The position numbers and the translations under genes are program-made. This document shows positions 19,278 through 28,729 of a stretch of 64,000 nucleotides of DNA, one piece after another; the stretch's first letter is position 1, and each line of letters opens with the position of its first letter. The notes under the pieces were generated by a model. The model ran no database searches and was not told where the DNA came from. It worked only from the letters and a program-made list of their open reading frames with translations. Origin of the DNA: Bacteroides faecis MAJ27 (GTDB lineage Bacteria; Bacteroidota; Bacteroidia; Bacteroidales; Bacteroidaceae); NCBI RefSeq assembly GCF_900106755.1, contig NZ_FNNN01000009.1, forward strand, positions 1 through 64,000, read 5' to 3'.

Positions 19278-19511
19278 ATGAAAGAAGAAGATTATAGCAG
19301 ATCCGTAGAAGTATTCTCAGGCTCTCCATGGGAAGCAGAAATCATCAAAGGATTATTGGAAAGCAATAATATCCGTTGTGTCATCAAGGATGGCATTATG
19401 GGGACATTAGCTCCTTATATTGCTCCCGCCGTATCCATTCTCGTCACTGAAGAGGAGTACGAAGCAGCTACTGAATTAATCAGAAGCCGCAACGAGAAAG
19501 ATACTGACTGA
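19278..19511 (+). CDS. DUF2007 family small protein
   Basis: The 77-residue product matches DUF2007 (putative signal-transducing protein): VEVFSGSPWEAEIIKGLLES, then VTEEEYEAATELI. The fold is a small GlnB-like ferredoxin fold and the role is unknown. Its last 32 nt overlap the 3' end of the convergent aminotransferase gene, so both messages carry short complementary tails. Confidence 0.8.
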   Translation: MKEEDYSRSVEVFSGSPWEAEIIKGLLESNNIRCVIKDGIMGTLAPYIAPAVSILVTEEEYEAATELIRSRNEKDTD

Positions 19512-20631
19512 TGCGATCCAATCCTGTCTGGATATTCTCCAGAGAGTTCGCATAGGAGAAACGTACATATCCTTCACCTCCCGTTCCAAAATCAATACCG
19601 GGAGTAATACCGACATGCGCATTTTCGAGCACATCGAATGCGAAACGATAAGAGTCGGCAGTGAATTTGCGTGCGTCGGCAAAGATATAAAAAGCTCCCT
19701 GAGGCTCTACTTTTATTTTAAATCCCATTTCCCGAAGCCGGGTAATCATATACCGGCGACGTTCGTCATAGATGTGTTTCATCCGTTCCACATCCGTATC
19801 TGCCTGCCGTAATGCCGCTATTCCGGCTTGCTGTGCTATGCTGGACGCACAGATAAACAGGTTCTGCTGCAACTTCTGCAAAGAACGCATACAGGATTTC
19901 GGTGCGATCAGATAACCTAAACGCAGTCCTGTCATTGCGAATCGTTTGGAGAATCCATTCAAGACAAAAGCCTTATCAGTATATTCAAGAATACTATGCG
20001 CGCGCCCTTCATAGACAAGTCCATGATAAATTTCATCAGAAATAATGGGGACACCCAATGAGGCAACCTCTTTCAGAAAGCTTTCATCCAACAACATTCC
20101 CGTCGGATTCATCGGCGAATTAATAAAGATAGCCGCTGTATGCGGAGTCACACATTTACGGATCGCTTCTATATCATATTGCAGTCCGTTCTCCTCTGAC
20201 AAAGGCACCAGAACAGGTTTTGCCTGGGCAGCCAGCACAAAATTGCGATAACAAGCATAACCCGGATTAGAAAGTATCACCTCACTATCCGAATTGCAAA
20301 GCAACATCAGCACCAGAAGAATAGACGGAGAAGAGCCGGAAGTGACCACGATACAGTCCGGATCAACGACCACTCCATATTCACGTTGATAAAATGCGGC
20401 TATCTCCCCGCGTAGTTCCGGATCGCCCAATGAATGGGTATAGTGTGTAAGATGTTGATCATAAGCAGCCTTGGCGGCTTCTGCCACACAAGACGGTACA
20501 TCAAAGTCCGGTTCACCCACTTCCAGGTGGACAACGTCAATGCCTTGTTTTTGTAATTCATTAGCTCGTTCCAACACATCCATCACAATGAAGGAGGTCA
20601 TCTGTTCTACTTGAGGATTGGTATGTTTCAT
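19480..20631 (-). CDS. Pyridoxal-phosphate aminotransferase (class I/II)
   Basis: The 383-residue product is a fold-type I aminotransferase. The Schiff-base lysine is Lys229 in GFSKRFAMTGLRLGY, with NSPMNPTG at about 171-178 and the PLP-binding SDEIYHGLVYEG. I chose the ATG at 20631 (MKHTNPQ), because an in-frame Met at 20691 lies upstream of a good -7 element (20664-20657). The substrate is uncertain; the sequence resembles aspartate/aromatic aminotransferases of the AspC/MetC-like branch. It is convergent with the DUF2007 gene and divergent from proB. Confidence 0.88.
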   Translation of the reverse strand: MKHTNPQVEQMTSFIVMDVLERANELQKQGIDVVHLEVGEPDFDVPSCVAEAAKAAYDQHLTHYTHSLGDPELRGEIAAFYQREYGVVVDPDCIVVTSGSSPSILLVLMLLCNSDSEVILSNPGYACYRNFVLAAQAKPVLVPLSEENGLQYDIEAIRKCVTPHTAAIFINSPMNPTGMLLDESFLKEVASLGVPIISDEIYHGLVYEGRAHSILEYTDKAFVLNGFSKRFAMTGLRLGYLIAPKSCMRSLQKLQQNLFICASSIAQQAGIAALRQADTDVERMKHIYDERRRYMITRLREMGFKIKVEPQGAFYIFADARKFTADSYRFAFDVLENAHVGITPGIDFGTGGEGYVRFSYANSLENIQTGLDRISQYLSRCGF

Positions 20632-20656
20632 TGTTTTTCTTTTATCTATCAGGCTG

Positions 20657-20664
20657 CAAAGATA
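20657..20664 (-). promoter_or_regulatory. Putative aminotransferase promoter -7 element
   Basis: Read leftward, TATCTTTG matches TAnnTTTG, 25 nt upstream of the chosen start at 20631. It argues against the upstream Met at 20691. Confidence 0.5.
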
Positions 20665-20681
20665 ATTCTTTTCAGCCTGTT

Positions 20682-20714
20682 TTTGTAACATATCGACAAA
20701 AAGCTCTATATTTG
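20682..20714 (+). promoter_or_regulatory. proB promoter (-33 and -7 elements)
   Basis: TTTG (20682-20685) and TATATTTG (20707-20714) are separated by 21 nt, close to the Bacteroides sigma-factor consensus. The ATG of proB is at 20737. Confidence 0.7.
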
Positions 20715-20736
20715 TGCTTTCAAATCGTTAGTAAAA

Positions 20737-21819
20737 ATGGAACAGGAATTTACACGAATAGCAGTAAAAGTAGGTAGTAACGTATTGGCACGTCGCGACG
20801 GTACATTAGACGTCACACGCATGTCGGCACTCGTCGATCAGATTGCAGAGTTAGACAAATCCGGAGTAGAGATTATCCTCATATCTTCAGGAGCCGTCGC
20901 TTCAGGACGCAGTGAGATACACCCGCAGAAAAAGCTCGACAGTGTAGATCAACGTCAATTATTCTCTGCAGTAGGGCAGGCTAAACTGATAAACCGCTAC
21001 TATGAACTTTTCCGCGAGCACGGGATTCCGGTAGGACAAGTACTGACTACCAAAGAAAACTTCAGTACCCGCCGCCATTATCTGAACCAGAAGAATTGCA
21101 TGACAGTGATGCTGGAAAACGGAGTGATCCCTATTGTCAACGAGAATGATACGATTTCTGTCAGCGAGCTTATGTTTACAGACAATGATGAGTTGTCGGG
21201 CCTCATCGCTTCTATGATGGATGCACAAGCGCTGATCATCCTCAGCAACATAGACGGGATTTACAATGGTTCTCCTGCAGATCCGGAATCATCGGTCATT
21301 CGCGAGATTGAACATGGCAAAGACCTGTCCAGTTATATCCAGGCTTCCAAATCCAGTTTCGGTCGCGGAGGTATGCTGACAAAAACAAATATAGCCCGAA
21401 AAGTAGCAGATGAAGGCATTACAGTCATTATAGCCAATGGCAAGAGGGACAATATTCTGGTAGATCTGCTGCAACACCCGGAAGAAACGATTTGTACCCG
21501 TTTTATTCCTTCGAATGAACCAGTGTCCAGCGTAAAGAAATGGATTGCCCATAGCGAAGGTTTTGCCAAAGGCGAAATTCACATCAATGAATGTGCCACT
21601 GATATATTAAATTCGGAGAAGGCTGCAAGTATCCTCCCGATTGGAATTACACATATTGAAGGCGAATTCGAAAAAGATGAAATAGTCCGCATCATGGACT
21701 TCCAGGGAAATCAGGTCGGTGTAGGAAAGGCAAACTGTGATTCCAAACAAGCACGGGAAGCCATGGGCAAGCACGGTAAAAAGCCGGTAGTACACTATGA
21801 CTACCTATACATCGAGTAG
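20737..21819 (+). CDS. proB: Glutamate 5-kinase
   Basis: The 360-residue product has the amino acid kinase domain (IAVKVGSNVLARRDG, ILISSGAVASGR, NENDTIS, FGRGGMLTK) followed by a C-terminal PUA domain (from about residue 285, ILPIGITHIEGEFEKDEIV). It makes glutamyl-5-phosphate, the first step of proline synthesis, and is normally inhibited by proline. proA follows after 87 nt, then argF'. Confidence 0.96.
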   Translation: MEQEFTRIAVKVGSNVLARRDGTLDVTRMSALVDQIAELDKSGVEIILISSGAVASGRSEIHPQKKLDSVDQRQLFSAVGQAKLINRYYELFREHGIPVGQVLTTKENFSTRRHYLNQKNCMTVMLENGVIPIVNENDTISVSELMFTDNDELSGLIASMMDAQALIILSNIDGIYNGSPADPESSVIREIEHGKDLSSYIQASKSSFGRGGMLTKTNIARKVADEGITVIIANGKRDNILVDLLQHPEETICTRFIPSNEPVSSVKKWIAHSEGFAKGEIHINECATDILNSEKAASILPIGITHIEGEFEKDEIVRIMDFQGNQVGVGKANCDSKQAREAMGKHGKKPVVHYDYLYIE

Positions 21820-21860
21820 ATTTATTTCATTTTTCAACGGGCTTTGTGCCCATCATTCGC

Positions 21861-21868
21861 TATATTTG
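21861..21868 (+). promoter_or_regulatory. Putative proA promoter -7 element
   Basis: TATATTTG is an exact -7 consensus, 38 nt upstream of the chosen proA ATG at 21907. No -33 element is visible at the right distance. Confidence 0.45.
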
Positions 21869-21906
21869 CACTGTTCATCTTTCTATTTAACGTAAAAAAG
21901 GAGCAA

Positions 21907-23160
21907 ATGACTACAAATTTAAACGAAACCTTCGCTGCCGTACAAGCTGCCAGTCGTGAACTGGCTTTACTGAGTGATGATATCATCAATCAGATACTGA
22001 ATGCGGTAGCGGATGCTACCATTGCCGAAACAGCCTTCATTCTTTCAGAGAATGAGAAGGACCTGGCACGGATGGATCAAAGTAATCCGAAATACGACCG
22101 GTTGAAACTTACGGCAGAGAGACTGAAAGGTATCGCTGACGATACACGTAATGTAGCAACCCTTCCTTCTCCTTTAGGAAGAATCCTGAAAGAAACAACT
22201 CGTCCGAACGGAATGAAGCTGACAAAGATCAGCGTACCTTTTGGAGTCATAGGCATTATCTATGAGGCTCGCCCGAACGTTAGTTTCGACGTATTCTCCC
22301 TTTGCCTGAAGAGTGGCAATGCCTGCATCCTGAAAGGTGGAAGCGATGCAGACGATTCTAATCGTGCCATCATCAGCATTATTCATAAAGTGCTGAAGAA
22401 GTTCAACGTCAATCCGCATATAGTAGAACTACTCCCTGCCGACAGGGAAGCCACTGCCGCTTTGCTGAATGCAGTAGGATTTGTTGACCTCATCATTCCG
22501 AGAGGAAGCAGCAATCTGATAAACTTTGTACGCGAGAATGCGCGGATTCCTGTGATTGAAACAGGAGCAGGTATATGTCATACTTATTTTGACGAGTTTG
22601 GTGACACAACAAAAGGAGCCGACATTATCCATAATGCCAAAACACGTCGTGTCAGTGTCTGCAATGCGTTGGATTGTACCATTATCCACGAAAAACGCCT
22701 GACTGACCTGCCGGCACTCTGCGATAAACTGAAAGAAAGCAATGTAATCGTCTATGCAGATGCCCAGGCTTACCGGGCACTGGAGGGGTATTATCCCGCA
22801 GAATTACTGGTACCTGCCACTACAGAAAGCTTCGGAACCGAGTTCCTGGATTATAAAATGGCCGTCAAGACTGTGAAAAGCTTTGAAGACGCATTGGGAC
22901 ATATACAAGAAAACAGTTCAAAACACAGCGAATGTATCATCACTGAAAACAAAGAACGTGCGGCCTTGTTCACTAAGATAGTAGATGCAGCCTGTGTATA
23001 CACCAATGTTTCTACCGCCTTCACAGATGGCGCCCAGTTTGGTTTAGGTGCTGAAATCGGCATCAGTACCCAAAAGCTGCATGCCCGTGGTCCGATGGGA
23101 CTGGAAGAAATCACTTCCTACAAATGGGTGATTGAAGGAGACGGGCAAACCAGATGGTAA
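21907..23160 (+). CDS. proA: Glutamate-5-semialdehyde dehydrogenase
   Basis: The 417-residue enzyme reduces glutamyl-5-phosphate to glutamate-5-semialdehyde with NADPH. The catalytic Cys is Cys252 in [11 protein letters not shown] chose the ATG at 21907 (MTTNLNET), which gives the usual family length. An in-frame extension to 21844 runs through a -7 element and has no family similarity. Confidence 0.95.
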   Translation: MTTNLNETFAAVQAASRELALLSDDIINQILNAVADATIAETAFILSENEKDLARMDQSNPKYDRLKLTAERLKGIADDTRNVATLPSPLGRILKETTRPNGMKLTKISVPFGVIGIIYEARPNVSFDVFSLCLKSGNACILKGGSDADDSNRAIISIIHKVLKKFNVNPHIVELLPADREATAALLNAVGFVDLIIPRGSSNLINFVRENARIPVIETGAGICHTYFDEFGDTTKGADIIHNAKTRRVSVCNALDCTIIHEKRLTDLPALCDKLKESNVIVYADAQAYRALEGYYPAELLVPATTESFGTEFLDYKMAVKTVKSFEDALGHIQENSSKHSECIITENKERAALFTKIVDAACVYTNVSTAFTDGAQFGLGAEIGISTQKLHARGPMGLEEITSYKWVIEGDGQTRW

Positions 23161-23251
23161 AACAAAACGGTGACCACAGGGCATAAGACATGAATCAGGG
23201 TTGATAAACCGTAAACAACAGATTGGATAATAACGATTAATGATAGATAAA

Positions 23252-24205
23252 ATGAAGAAATTTACTTGTGTACAGGACATCGGCGATTTAAAATCAGCCC
23301 TTGCAGAAGCATTTGAAATTAAAAAGGACCGCTTCAAATATGTAGAATTGGGACGAAACAAGACATTGATGATGATCTTCTTCAACTCCAGTCTTCGTAC
23401 TCGTCTTAGCACACAGAAAGCTGCTATTAATTTGGGAATGAATGTGATGGTCCTAGACATCAACCAAGGCGCCTGGAAGCTGGAAACAGAACGTGGCGTC
23501 ATCATGGACGGTGACAAACCGGAGCACCTGCTGGAAGCCATTCCCGTGATGGGCTGTTATTGCGATATCATCGGAGTACGCTCCTTTGCCCGTTTCGAAG
23601 ATCGTGAGTTTGACTATCAAGAGACCATCCTCAATCAGTTTATTCAATATTCCGGACGTCCGGTATTCTCTATGGAAGCAGCTACGCGGCATCCGCTGCA
23701 AAGTTTTGCCGATTTGATTACCATTGAAGAATACAAAAAGACCGCACGCCCTAAAGTCGTCATGACTTGGGCTCCGCATCCCCGTCCATTGCCACAGGCT
23801 GTTCCCAATTCTTTTGCCGAATGGATGAATGCCACTGATTACGATTTCGTGATCACCCATCCGAAAGGATATGAGTTAGCTCCGCAATTTGTAGGAAATG
23901 CCAAGGTAGAGTATGACCAGATGAAAGCTTTCGAAGGAGCAGACTTTATATATGCCAAGAACTGGGCTGCTTATGCAGGAGACAACTACGGGCAGATATT
24001 AAGCAAAGACCGCGAGTGGACAGTCAGCGACCGCCAGATGGCAGTAACCAACAATGCATTCTTTATGCACTGCCTGCCTGTCCGTAGAAATATGATTGTT
24101 ACAGACGATGTGATTGAAAGTCCTCAGTCTATTGTTATTCCTGAAGCTGCCAACCGTGAAATATCGGCTACGGTAGTTTTGAAGAGATTGATTGAAGGGC
24201 TATAA
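23252..24205 (+). CDS. argF': N-succinylornithine carbamoyltransferase
   Basis: The 317-residue product (start MKKFTCVQD at 23252; an ATG four codons upstream is possible) matches the B. fragilis ArgF' family almost throughout, including FFNSSLRTRLSTQKAA and HPLQSFAD. Counting from 23252, residue 90 is Pro in DGDKPEHLL, the residue reported to select N-succinyl- rather than N-acetylornithine. It carbamoylates N-succinylornithine in the Bacteroidetes arginine pathway. It follows proB-proA, grouping glutamate-derived pathways; argH is at 6.0-7.4 kb. Confidence 0.93.
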   Translation: MKKFTCVQDIGDLKSALAEAFEIKKDRFKYVELGRNKTLMMIFFNSSLRTRLSTQKAAINLGMNVMVLDINQGAWKLETERGVIMDGDKPEHLLEAIPVMGCYCDIIGVRSFARFEDREFDYQETILNQFIQYSGRPVFSMEAATRHPLQSFADLITIEEYKKTARPKVVMTWAPHPRPLPQAVPNSFAEWMNATDYDFVITHPKGYELAPQFVGNAKVEYDQMKAFEGADFIYAKNWAAYAGDNYGQILSKDREWTVSDRQMAVTNNAFFMHCLPVRRNMIVTDDVIESPQSIVIPEAANREISATVVLKRLIEGL

Positions 24206-24210
24206 AAGTA

Positions 24211-24295
24211 CTAAAGACCGTTCTCATCATTATGAGAGAAAACACCCCCTATTACAGTGAGCTGTTTTTTTCATAATGATGAGAACGGTCTTTTA
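24211..24295. terminator. Long inverted repeat between argF' and the rhodanese gene
   Basis: Arms of 25-26 nt (24211-24235 and 24270-24295, core GACCGTTCTCATCATTATGA) are perfect apart from one extra A, with a loop of about 35 nt. The right arm contains the stop codon of the rhodanese gene. It probably serves as a bidirectional terminator for the convergent genes. Confidence 0.65.
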
Positions 24296-24676
24296 GTGTT
24301 CTATTTCTTTTCCGGCTGCCTGCCAGGCATTGAATCCTTTGCCAAGCTCTATAACCTTATACCCTTTTTCACTAAGAATCGCAGCAGCTTTCTTGCTTCG
24401 TTTACCACTACGGCAATACAGAGCTACCGGTTTGCTCTTTTGCAATAACGAATCCGCCATTGAAGCAAAAGAGTCATCCATCACATTAATATTGATCGTT
24501 CTGGCAATATGTCCTTCTGAATATTCAGCCAGTGTACGGACATCCAGACGCTGCACTTCTTCATCCTGAATGAAAGAATCGAACTCATCTACATTCACCG
24601 TTTTAAAATCTCCTTTCTGCTGACAGGAGAAAAGAGAAGAGAGAAATAAAAATAACCCCACGACTAATTGATTCAT
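24293..24676 (-). CDS. Rhodanese-like lipoprotein
   Basis: The 127-residue product from MNQLVV has a lipoprotein signal with LFSC (Cys18), then a single rhodanese domain with the active-site loop CRSGKRS (Cys88) and EYSEGHIART. The Met at 24703 would place extra residues before the signal peptide, so I reject it. The protein should sit in the periplasm as a membrane-anchored sulfurtransferase or persulfide carrier; its substrate is not known. It lies just downstream of the NigD-like gene. Confidence 0.88.
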   Translation of the reverse strand: MNQLVVGLFLFLSSLFSCQQKGDFKTVNVDEFDSFIQDEEVQRLDVRTLAEYSEGHIARTININVMDDSFASMADSLLQKSKPVALYCRSGKRSKKAAAILSEKGYKVIELGKGFNAWQAAGKEIEH

Positions 24677-24699
24677 TTTAAACATATACACTACATTAT

Positions 24700-25413
24700 T
24701 CAATTCTCATCCGGAATATATTCAAATCCCGGATTACAATACTTTTTTGACTCTACTACCGTACCACTTGTATCTGTGGTATGATATTTGAATTTTATTC
24801 TGATTGTCTGATGCGGATTCTCTTCATCCACATATTTCGTCAGAGGAACAGAGACATAGGCGCGACGATTGTAAATCTCCTCATCCCCATTTGCGTTGTG
24901 GAACAGAGACAAAGTAACGACTTTCTCATCCCCCTCTGACTCAACGCTCTCTTCGACCATCCCAAAAACATGCTGTTTACCACTATTGATATCAATCTTC
25001 ACATTCAAGATCATATTCAAATAGTCACGTCCCATCCAGATACTGGTCACGTCAACCGGATCGTACTTCAGTCCTCCCTCAAAAGCCGGATCGGTAGCTT
25101 CTTTAGGCTCCGGGGCCACTACCGACTGCAAAGAGTAAATGACAGCAGTAGCATCATCCGAATTTACTTCATAGTTACTTATCACACGTCTGGCTGTGTT
25201 CGGAGAAATGCTTGAACCGGTACGGTCCTTCGAAACAGTCAGCAACTTTCCCTTATCAGGAAGCAGACTCTTTATCAGTCCATCCGCTCCAGCTTTCACT
25301 GTAACAAACTCCAACTTCACAGGAGGATAATAGTAATCTTCATCATCCCCGCAGGCAGTCATCAGGAAAAGCATTCCCAAAAGCCAGACTGTATGTAACT
25401 TTACTTTATTCAT
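24700..25413 (-). CDS. NigD-like lipoprotein
   Basis: The 237-residue product from the ATG at 25413 has a lipoprotein signal with MTAC (Cys21), then GDDEDYYYPP. The pattern YYYPPVKLEFVTVKAGADG, an N-terminal OB-like part and a C-terminal beta-sandwich match the NigD family, named after a Bacteroides bacteriocin-locus gene. The role is unknown. The start ATG overlaps the stop of the acyltransferase gene as ATGA, indicating coupling. Confidence 0.8.
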   Translation of the reverse strand: MNKVKLHTVWLLGMLFLMTACGDDEDYYYPPVKLEFVTVKAGADGLIKSLLPDKGKLLTVSKDRTGSSISPNTARRVISNYEVNSDDATAVIYSLQSVVAPEPKEATDPAFEGGLKYDPVDVTSIWMGRDYLNMILNVKIDINSGKQHVFGMVEESVESEGDEKVVTLSLFHNANGDEEIYNRRAYVSVPLTKYVDEENPHQTIRIKFKYHTTDTSGTVVESKKYCNPGFEYIPDEN

Positions 25414-26558
25414 TGGCAAGCAGCTAAATAGTTTACCAGTGGATTGGCATACATTAATAACAATTTTCCGCGCAAAAAGTCTTCATCTTTATTCGGAATC
25501 TTTATTTTGCCCAGTTGTTGCTCAATATAGGTAACGAATCGTTGTTTCTCCTCGGATGTGTAATGGTCAGCAAACTCAGATGTGTTATTCAGCCAGTCAT
25601 AGGCAACGTAGTTGCCCGAATAAATCCGGTAGTTACCATGAATCCTCCGGTCAATACAAGCAGATATGCCGGAAAACAGCTCCTGTTTCGGCAACGAACG
25701 GTCTAACTGCTCCAACTTGTCGTTGATACAGGGAGCTGTCTGAAAATGAACTTTCCCTTTATATCCGAAAAGACCGGTCTGCATACTGATCAAATCGTCC
25801 TGAGTCGTTTTCTTGTATCCTTCTATATCTCTTTTCAACTGAAACTCCTGTGCCTTCAGAAAATCACAGGGATCATATTCATATGAAATGGCAAGAGGCG
25901 CAATATTCATCTCCATCAAACGATCGATTAAATCGCCTTCGCCACCCATGGCCAGCATCTTCAGCACACTGTCCTGTGTACGGTCATTCGAATCTTTGGC
26001 ACGTCCTTCGCGCTGGGCAATCCAGATAGACTGTTTCTTCTCATTAATGGTATAATGCATATAACGGGACATCCTTGCCGAAGATTCAAGCATCTGCCGC
26101 ATGGTCAGCGCCCGCTGCACGATAAAAGATTTATTGACACGTACCAACTTCTTGATCCATGGATAAACCAGCAGATTGTCTCCAATCGCTATCTCTACCG
26201 TATCCATCCCCTGATCAATCAGCAAGATGGAAAGGAAGCCCGAATCCAATATAATATCCCGATGATTGGAGACATACGTATAAGCTTTGCTTTTATCCGG
26301 TAAAGCCGTATGATCCAGAGTCAGCCCATCCGTATGGTCCGCAGCTATTTTCCACAAAATACCATAACAGAATGTTTCCTGAAAATCCAGTTTGCTTTTG
26401 CAAGCGCGTATCTTCTGCGCCAAAAGTTCAAAAGGGACATTCGGTATTGCATCAGTTGCTGCTTTTTGGAAAGCAGGGTCAGCAATCAGTTCCTCAAAGA
26501 TTTGAGGAAGTTCCTCATCATTGTAAGGACGAATCTCATCAAACTCTGTAGTAGCCAT
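25410..26558 (-). CDS. Glycerol-phosphate acyltransferase-like protein
   Basis: The 382-residue product has the PlsC/LPLAT pattern: NHRDIILDSGFL near residue 97 in place of the usual HX4D, and a later IWIAQREGRAKDSNDRTQD that matches the substrate-binding EGTR-like motif. The presumed active-site His is followed by Asp five residues later in the chain than usual (HRDIILD), a variant I associate with Bacteroidetes proteins. It likely acylates glycerol-3-phosphate or a related lipid at the inner membrane. It is the first of three coupled leftward genes. Confidence 0.82.
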   Translation of the reverse strand: MATTEFDEIRPYNDEELPQIFEELIADPAFQKAATDAIPNVPFELLAQKIRACKSKLDFQETFCYGILWKIAADHTDGLTLDHTALPDKSKAYTYVSNHRDIILDSGFLSILLIDQGMDTVEIAIGDNLLVYPWIKKLVRVNKSFIVQRALTMRQMLESSARMSRYMHYTINEKKQSIWIAQREGRAKDSNDRTQDSVLKMLAMGGEGDLIDRLMEMNIAPLAISYEYDPCDFLKAQEFQLKRDIEGYKKTTQDDLISMQTGLFGYKGKVHFQTAPCINDKLEQLDRSLPKQELFSGISACIDRRIHGNYRIYSGNYVAYDWLNNTSEFADHYTSEEKQRFVTYIEQQLGKIKIPNKDEDFLRGKLLLMYANPLVNYLAACQ

Positions 26559-26659
26559 AAGCTATGAATTTTATAAATAAGTATCAGGTATTAAGTATAA
26601 AGTATTAGGCTGCGCTGTAAACCACCCGGAATTAATACTTATTACCTAATACTTAATAC

Positions 26660-27634
26660 TTAAAATTTATTTTCTATTATATCAGTCATCACATCCTTTA
26701 TATCCAGACCGGCAGCACGCACTTGCTGGGGAATAAAGCTTGTAGCGGTCATCCCCGGAGTCGTGTTCACTTCCAGCAGATTGATCTTCTCGCCGGCAGT
26801 CACAATATAGTCCACACGGATGATACCGGAGCAGCCCAATATATCATAAATAGCCGAAGTCAGCATTTGCACACGATTCGTCAATTCGTCCGAAATGCGT
26901 GCGGGAGTGATCTCGTCTACCTGACCATTATATTTTGCATCATAATCAAAGAACTCATTATGCGTCACTACTTCCGTAGGCGGGAAGATCACCGTCTTGT
27001 CTTTGGTTTTATAGCAACCGCAGGTTAGCTCCGTCCCTTCCATAAATGCTTCAACAAGCACTTCCTGCGCTTCTTCAAATGCCTTAACAATGGCCGGTTG
27101 TATTTCTTCTTTCGTCTTAACCTTTGTTACACCAAAACTCGAACCTCCCAGGCTCGGCTTGATAAAACAAGGCAAACCGATCTTTTCCATTACATCTTCA
27201 TCGGAAACCGATTGTCCCTGACGCAGCAGCAATGATTCCGCAATACGTACACCAAAGGCTTTCAGATATTGGTTGCAGGTAAACTTATCATAGGTGATCG
27301 CTGCAGCCAGCACCCCGCAACAGGAATACGGAATGTGCATCATATCAAAGTATCCCTGAAGACGACCGTCTTCACCCGGAGTACCGTGAATGGTGATATA
27401 GGCAAAGTCAAACTTAATCTTTTCCGCACCCAGCATAAAGCTGAAGTCATTGCGGTCTACCGGTGTTTTTGTACCATCCGGCAGCTGGACTTCCCAGCGG
27501 GTTCCCTGCATCTCAACAATATACAATGTATACTTTTCCTTATCTATGAAGGAATATATTCCCTGTGCACTACGCAGGGATACATGAAATTCGGAGGTAT
27601 CACCTCCGGCTACGATAGCAATTGTGCGTTTCAT
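26660..27634 (-). CDS. ddl: D-alanine--D-alanine ligase
   Basis: The 324-residue ATP-grasp enzyme makes D-Ala-D-Ala for peptidoglycan. IAVVAGGDTSEFHVS-like N-terminus, TIHGTPGEDGRLQGYFD, KPSLGGSSFGVTKVKT and INLLEVNTTPGMTATS are present in the expected order. Its ATG overlaps the stop of the upstream pseudouridine synthase by 4 nt. ddl, the pseudouridine synthase and the PASTA gene form one leftward unit. Confidence 0.95.
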   Translation of the reverse strand: MKRTIAIVAGGDTSEFHVSLRSAQGIYSFIDKEKYTLYIVEMQGTRWEVQLPDGTKTPVDRNDFSFMLGAEKIKFDFAYITIHGTPGEDGRLQGYFDMMHIPYSCCGVLAAAITYDKFTCNQYLKAFGVRIAESLLLRQGQSVSDEDVMEKIGLPCFIKPSLGGSSFGVTKVKTKEEIQPAIVKAFEEAQEVLVEAFMEGTELTCGCYKTKDKTVIFPPTEVVTHNEFFDYDAKYNGQVDEITPARISDELTNRVQMLTSAIYDILGCSGIIRVDYIVTAGEKINLLEVNTTPGMTATSFIPQQVRAAGLDIKDVMTDIIENKF

Positions 27635-28704
27635 TCTATTTCTCTGTTACTTATATAGCCTCGCCACTTCTCGATAAGCTGGGTCATGTCATCCGGAAGT
27701 TCGGAAGTAAAGTACATCTCTTCGCCTGTGACGGGATGTACGAACCCCAATGTCATAGCATGCAGAGCCTGCCGGGGACAAGTGTCAAAGCAATTATTTA
27801 CAAATTGTTTGTATTTACTAAAGTGGGTACCTTTCAGTATTTCGTCACCGCCATAGCGTGCGTCGTTGAAAAGTACATGCCCGATGTGTTTCATGTGAAC
27901 ACGAATCTGATGAGTACGCCCTGTTTCGAGTATACATTCTACCAGTGTGACGTATCCCAGCCGTTCCAACACCCGATAATGAGTCACCGCGTGTTTGCCC
28001 ATTGCCGGGTCGGTCATGACTGCCATCTGCATCCGGTCTTTCGGATTGCGGGCGATGCTGCCTACGATTGTACCTTCATCCTGTTCCACATTTCCCCAGA
28101 CAAGGGCACGATATTTGCGTTTGGTCGTCTTATTGAAGAATTGTATTCCAAGATGAGTCTTGGCGTCGGGTGTCTTGGCGATTACCAGCAGCCCGGAAGT
28201 ATCTTTATCTATGCGGTGGACAAGCCCGACATGAGGGTCATTGGCATCATATTCGGGAATATCTTTCATGTGCCATGCCAGTGCATTCACAAGCGTACCG
28301 TGATAGTTTCCATGCCCCGGATGTACTACCAGTCCCGCAGGCTTGTTCACTACCATTACATACTGATCTTCGTAAACGATATTAAGGGGAATATTTTCGG
28401 GAATAATCTCGTTCTCGTAACGGGGGCGGTCCATCATGACGGTAATGACATCGAGCGGCTTTACTTTATAGCTGCTCTTCACCGGCTTACCGTTGGCCAT
28501 GACAAATCCATCTTCGGCAGCCTTCTGAATACGGTTGCGCGAAGCATTAACAATACGTTCGAACAGATATTTGTCGACTCTGACCATTGCCTGTCCTTTG
28601 TCTACGACCACCCGGAAATGTTCGTAAAGCTGAGATTCATCACCGACAGGTTCTATGTCATCCAAATCATTTTCCAGTTCATCCGGAAGTTCTTCCTCGA
28701 TCAT
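27631..28704 (-). CDS. RluA-family 23S rRNA pseudouridine synthase (RluD-like)
   Basis: The 357-residue product has an S4 RNA-binding domain (about residues 38-90, RVDKYLFERIVNASRNRIQ) and a catalytic domain with HRIDKDTSGLLVIAK, the catalytic Asp being Asp166. The family isomerises uridines of 23S rRNA; the S4 domain and length fit RluD. It overlaps ddl by 4 nt and follows the PASTA gene after 25 nt. Confidence 0.92.
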   Translation of the reverse strand: MIEEELPDELENDLDDIEPVGDESQLYEHFRVVVDKGQAMVRVDKYLFERIVNASRNRIQKAAEDGFVMANGKPVKSSYKVKPLDVITVMMDRPRYENEIIPENIPLNIVYEDQYVMVVNKPAGLVVHPGHGNYHGTLVNALAWHMKDIPEYDANDPHVGLVHRIDKDTSGLLVIAKTPDAKTHLGIQFFNKTTKRKYRALVWGNVEQDEGTIVGSIARNPKDRMQMAVMTDPAMGKHAVTHYRVLERLGYVTLVECILETGRTHQIRVHMKHIGHVLFNDARYGGDEILKGTHFSKYKQFVNNCFDTCPRQALHAMTLGFVHPVTGEEMYFTSELPDDMTQLIEKWRGYISNREIE

Positions 28705-28729
28705 GTGAGTCTGTTTCGTTATTTATCAA

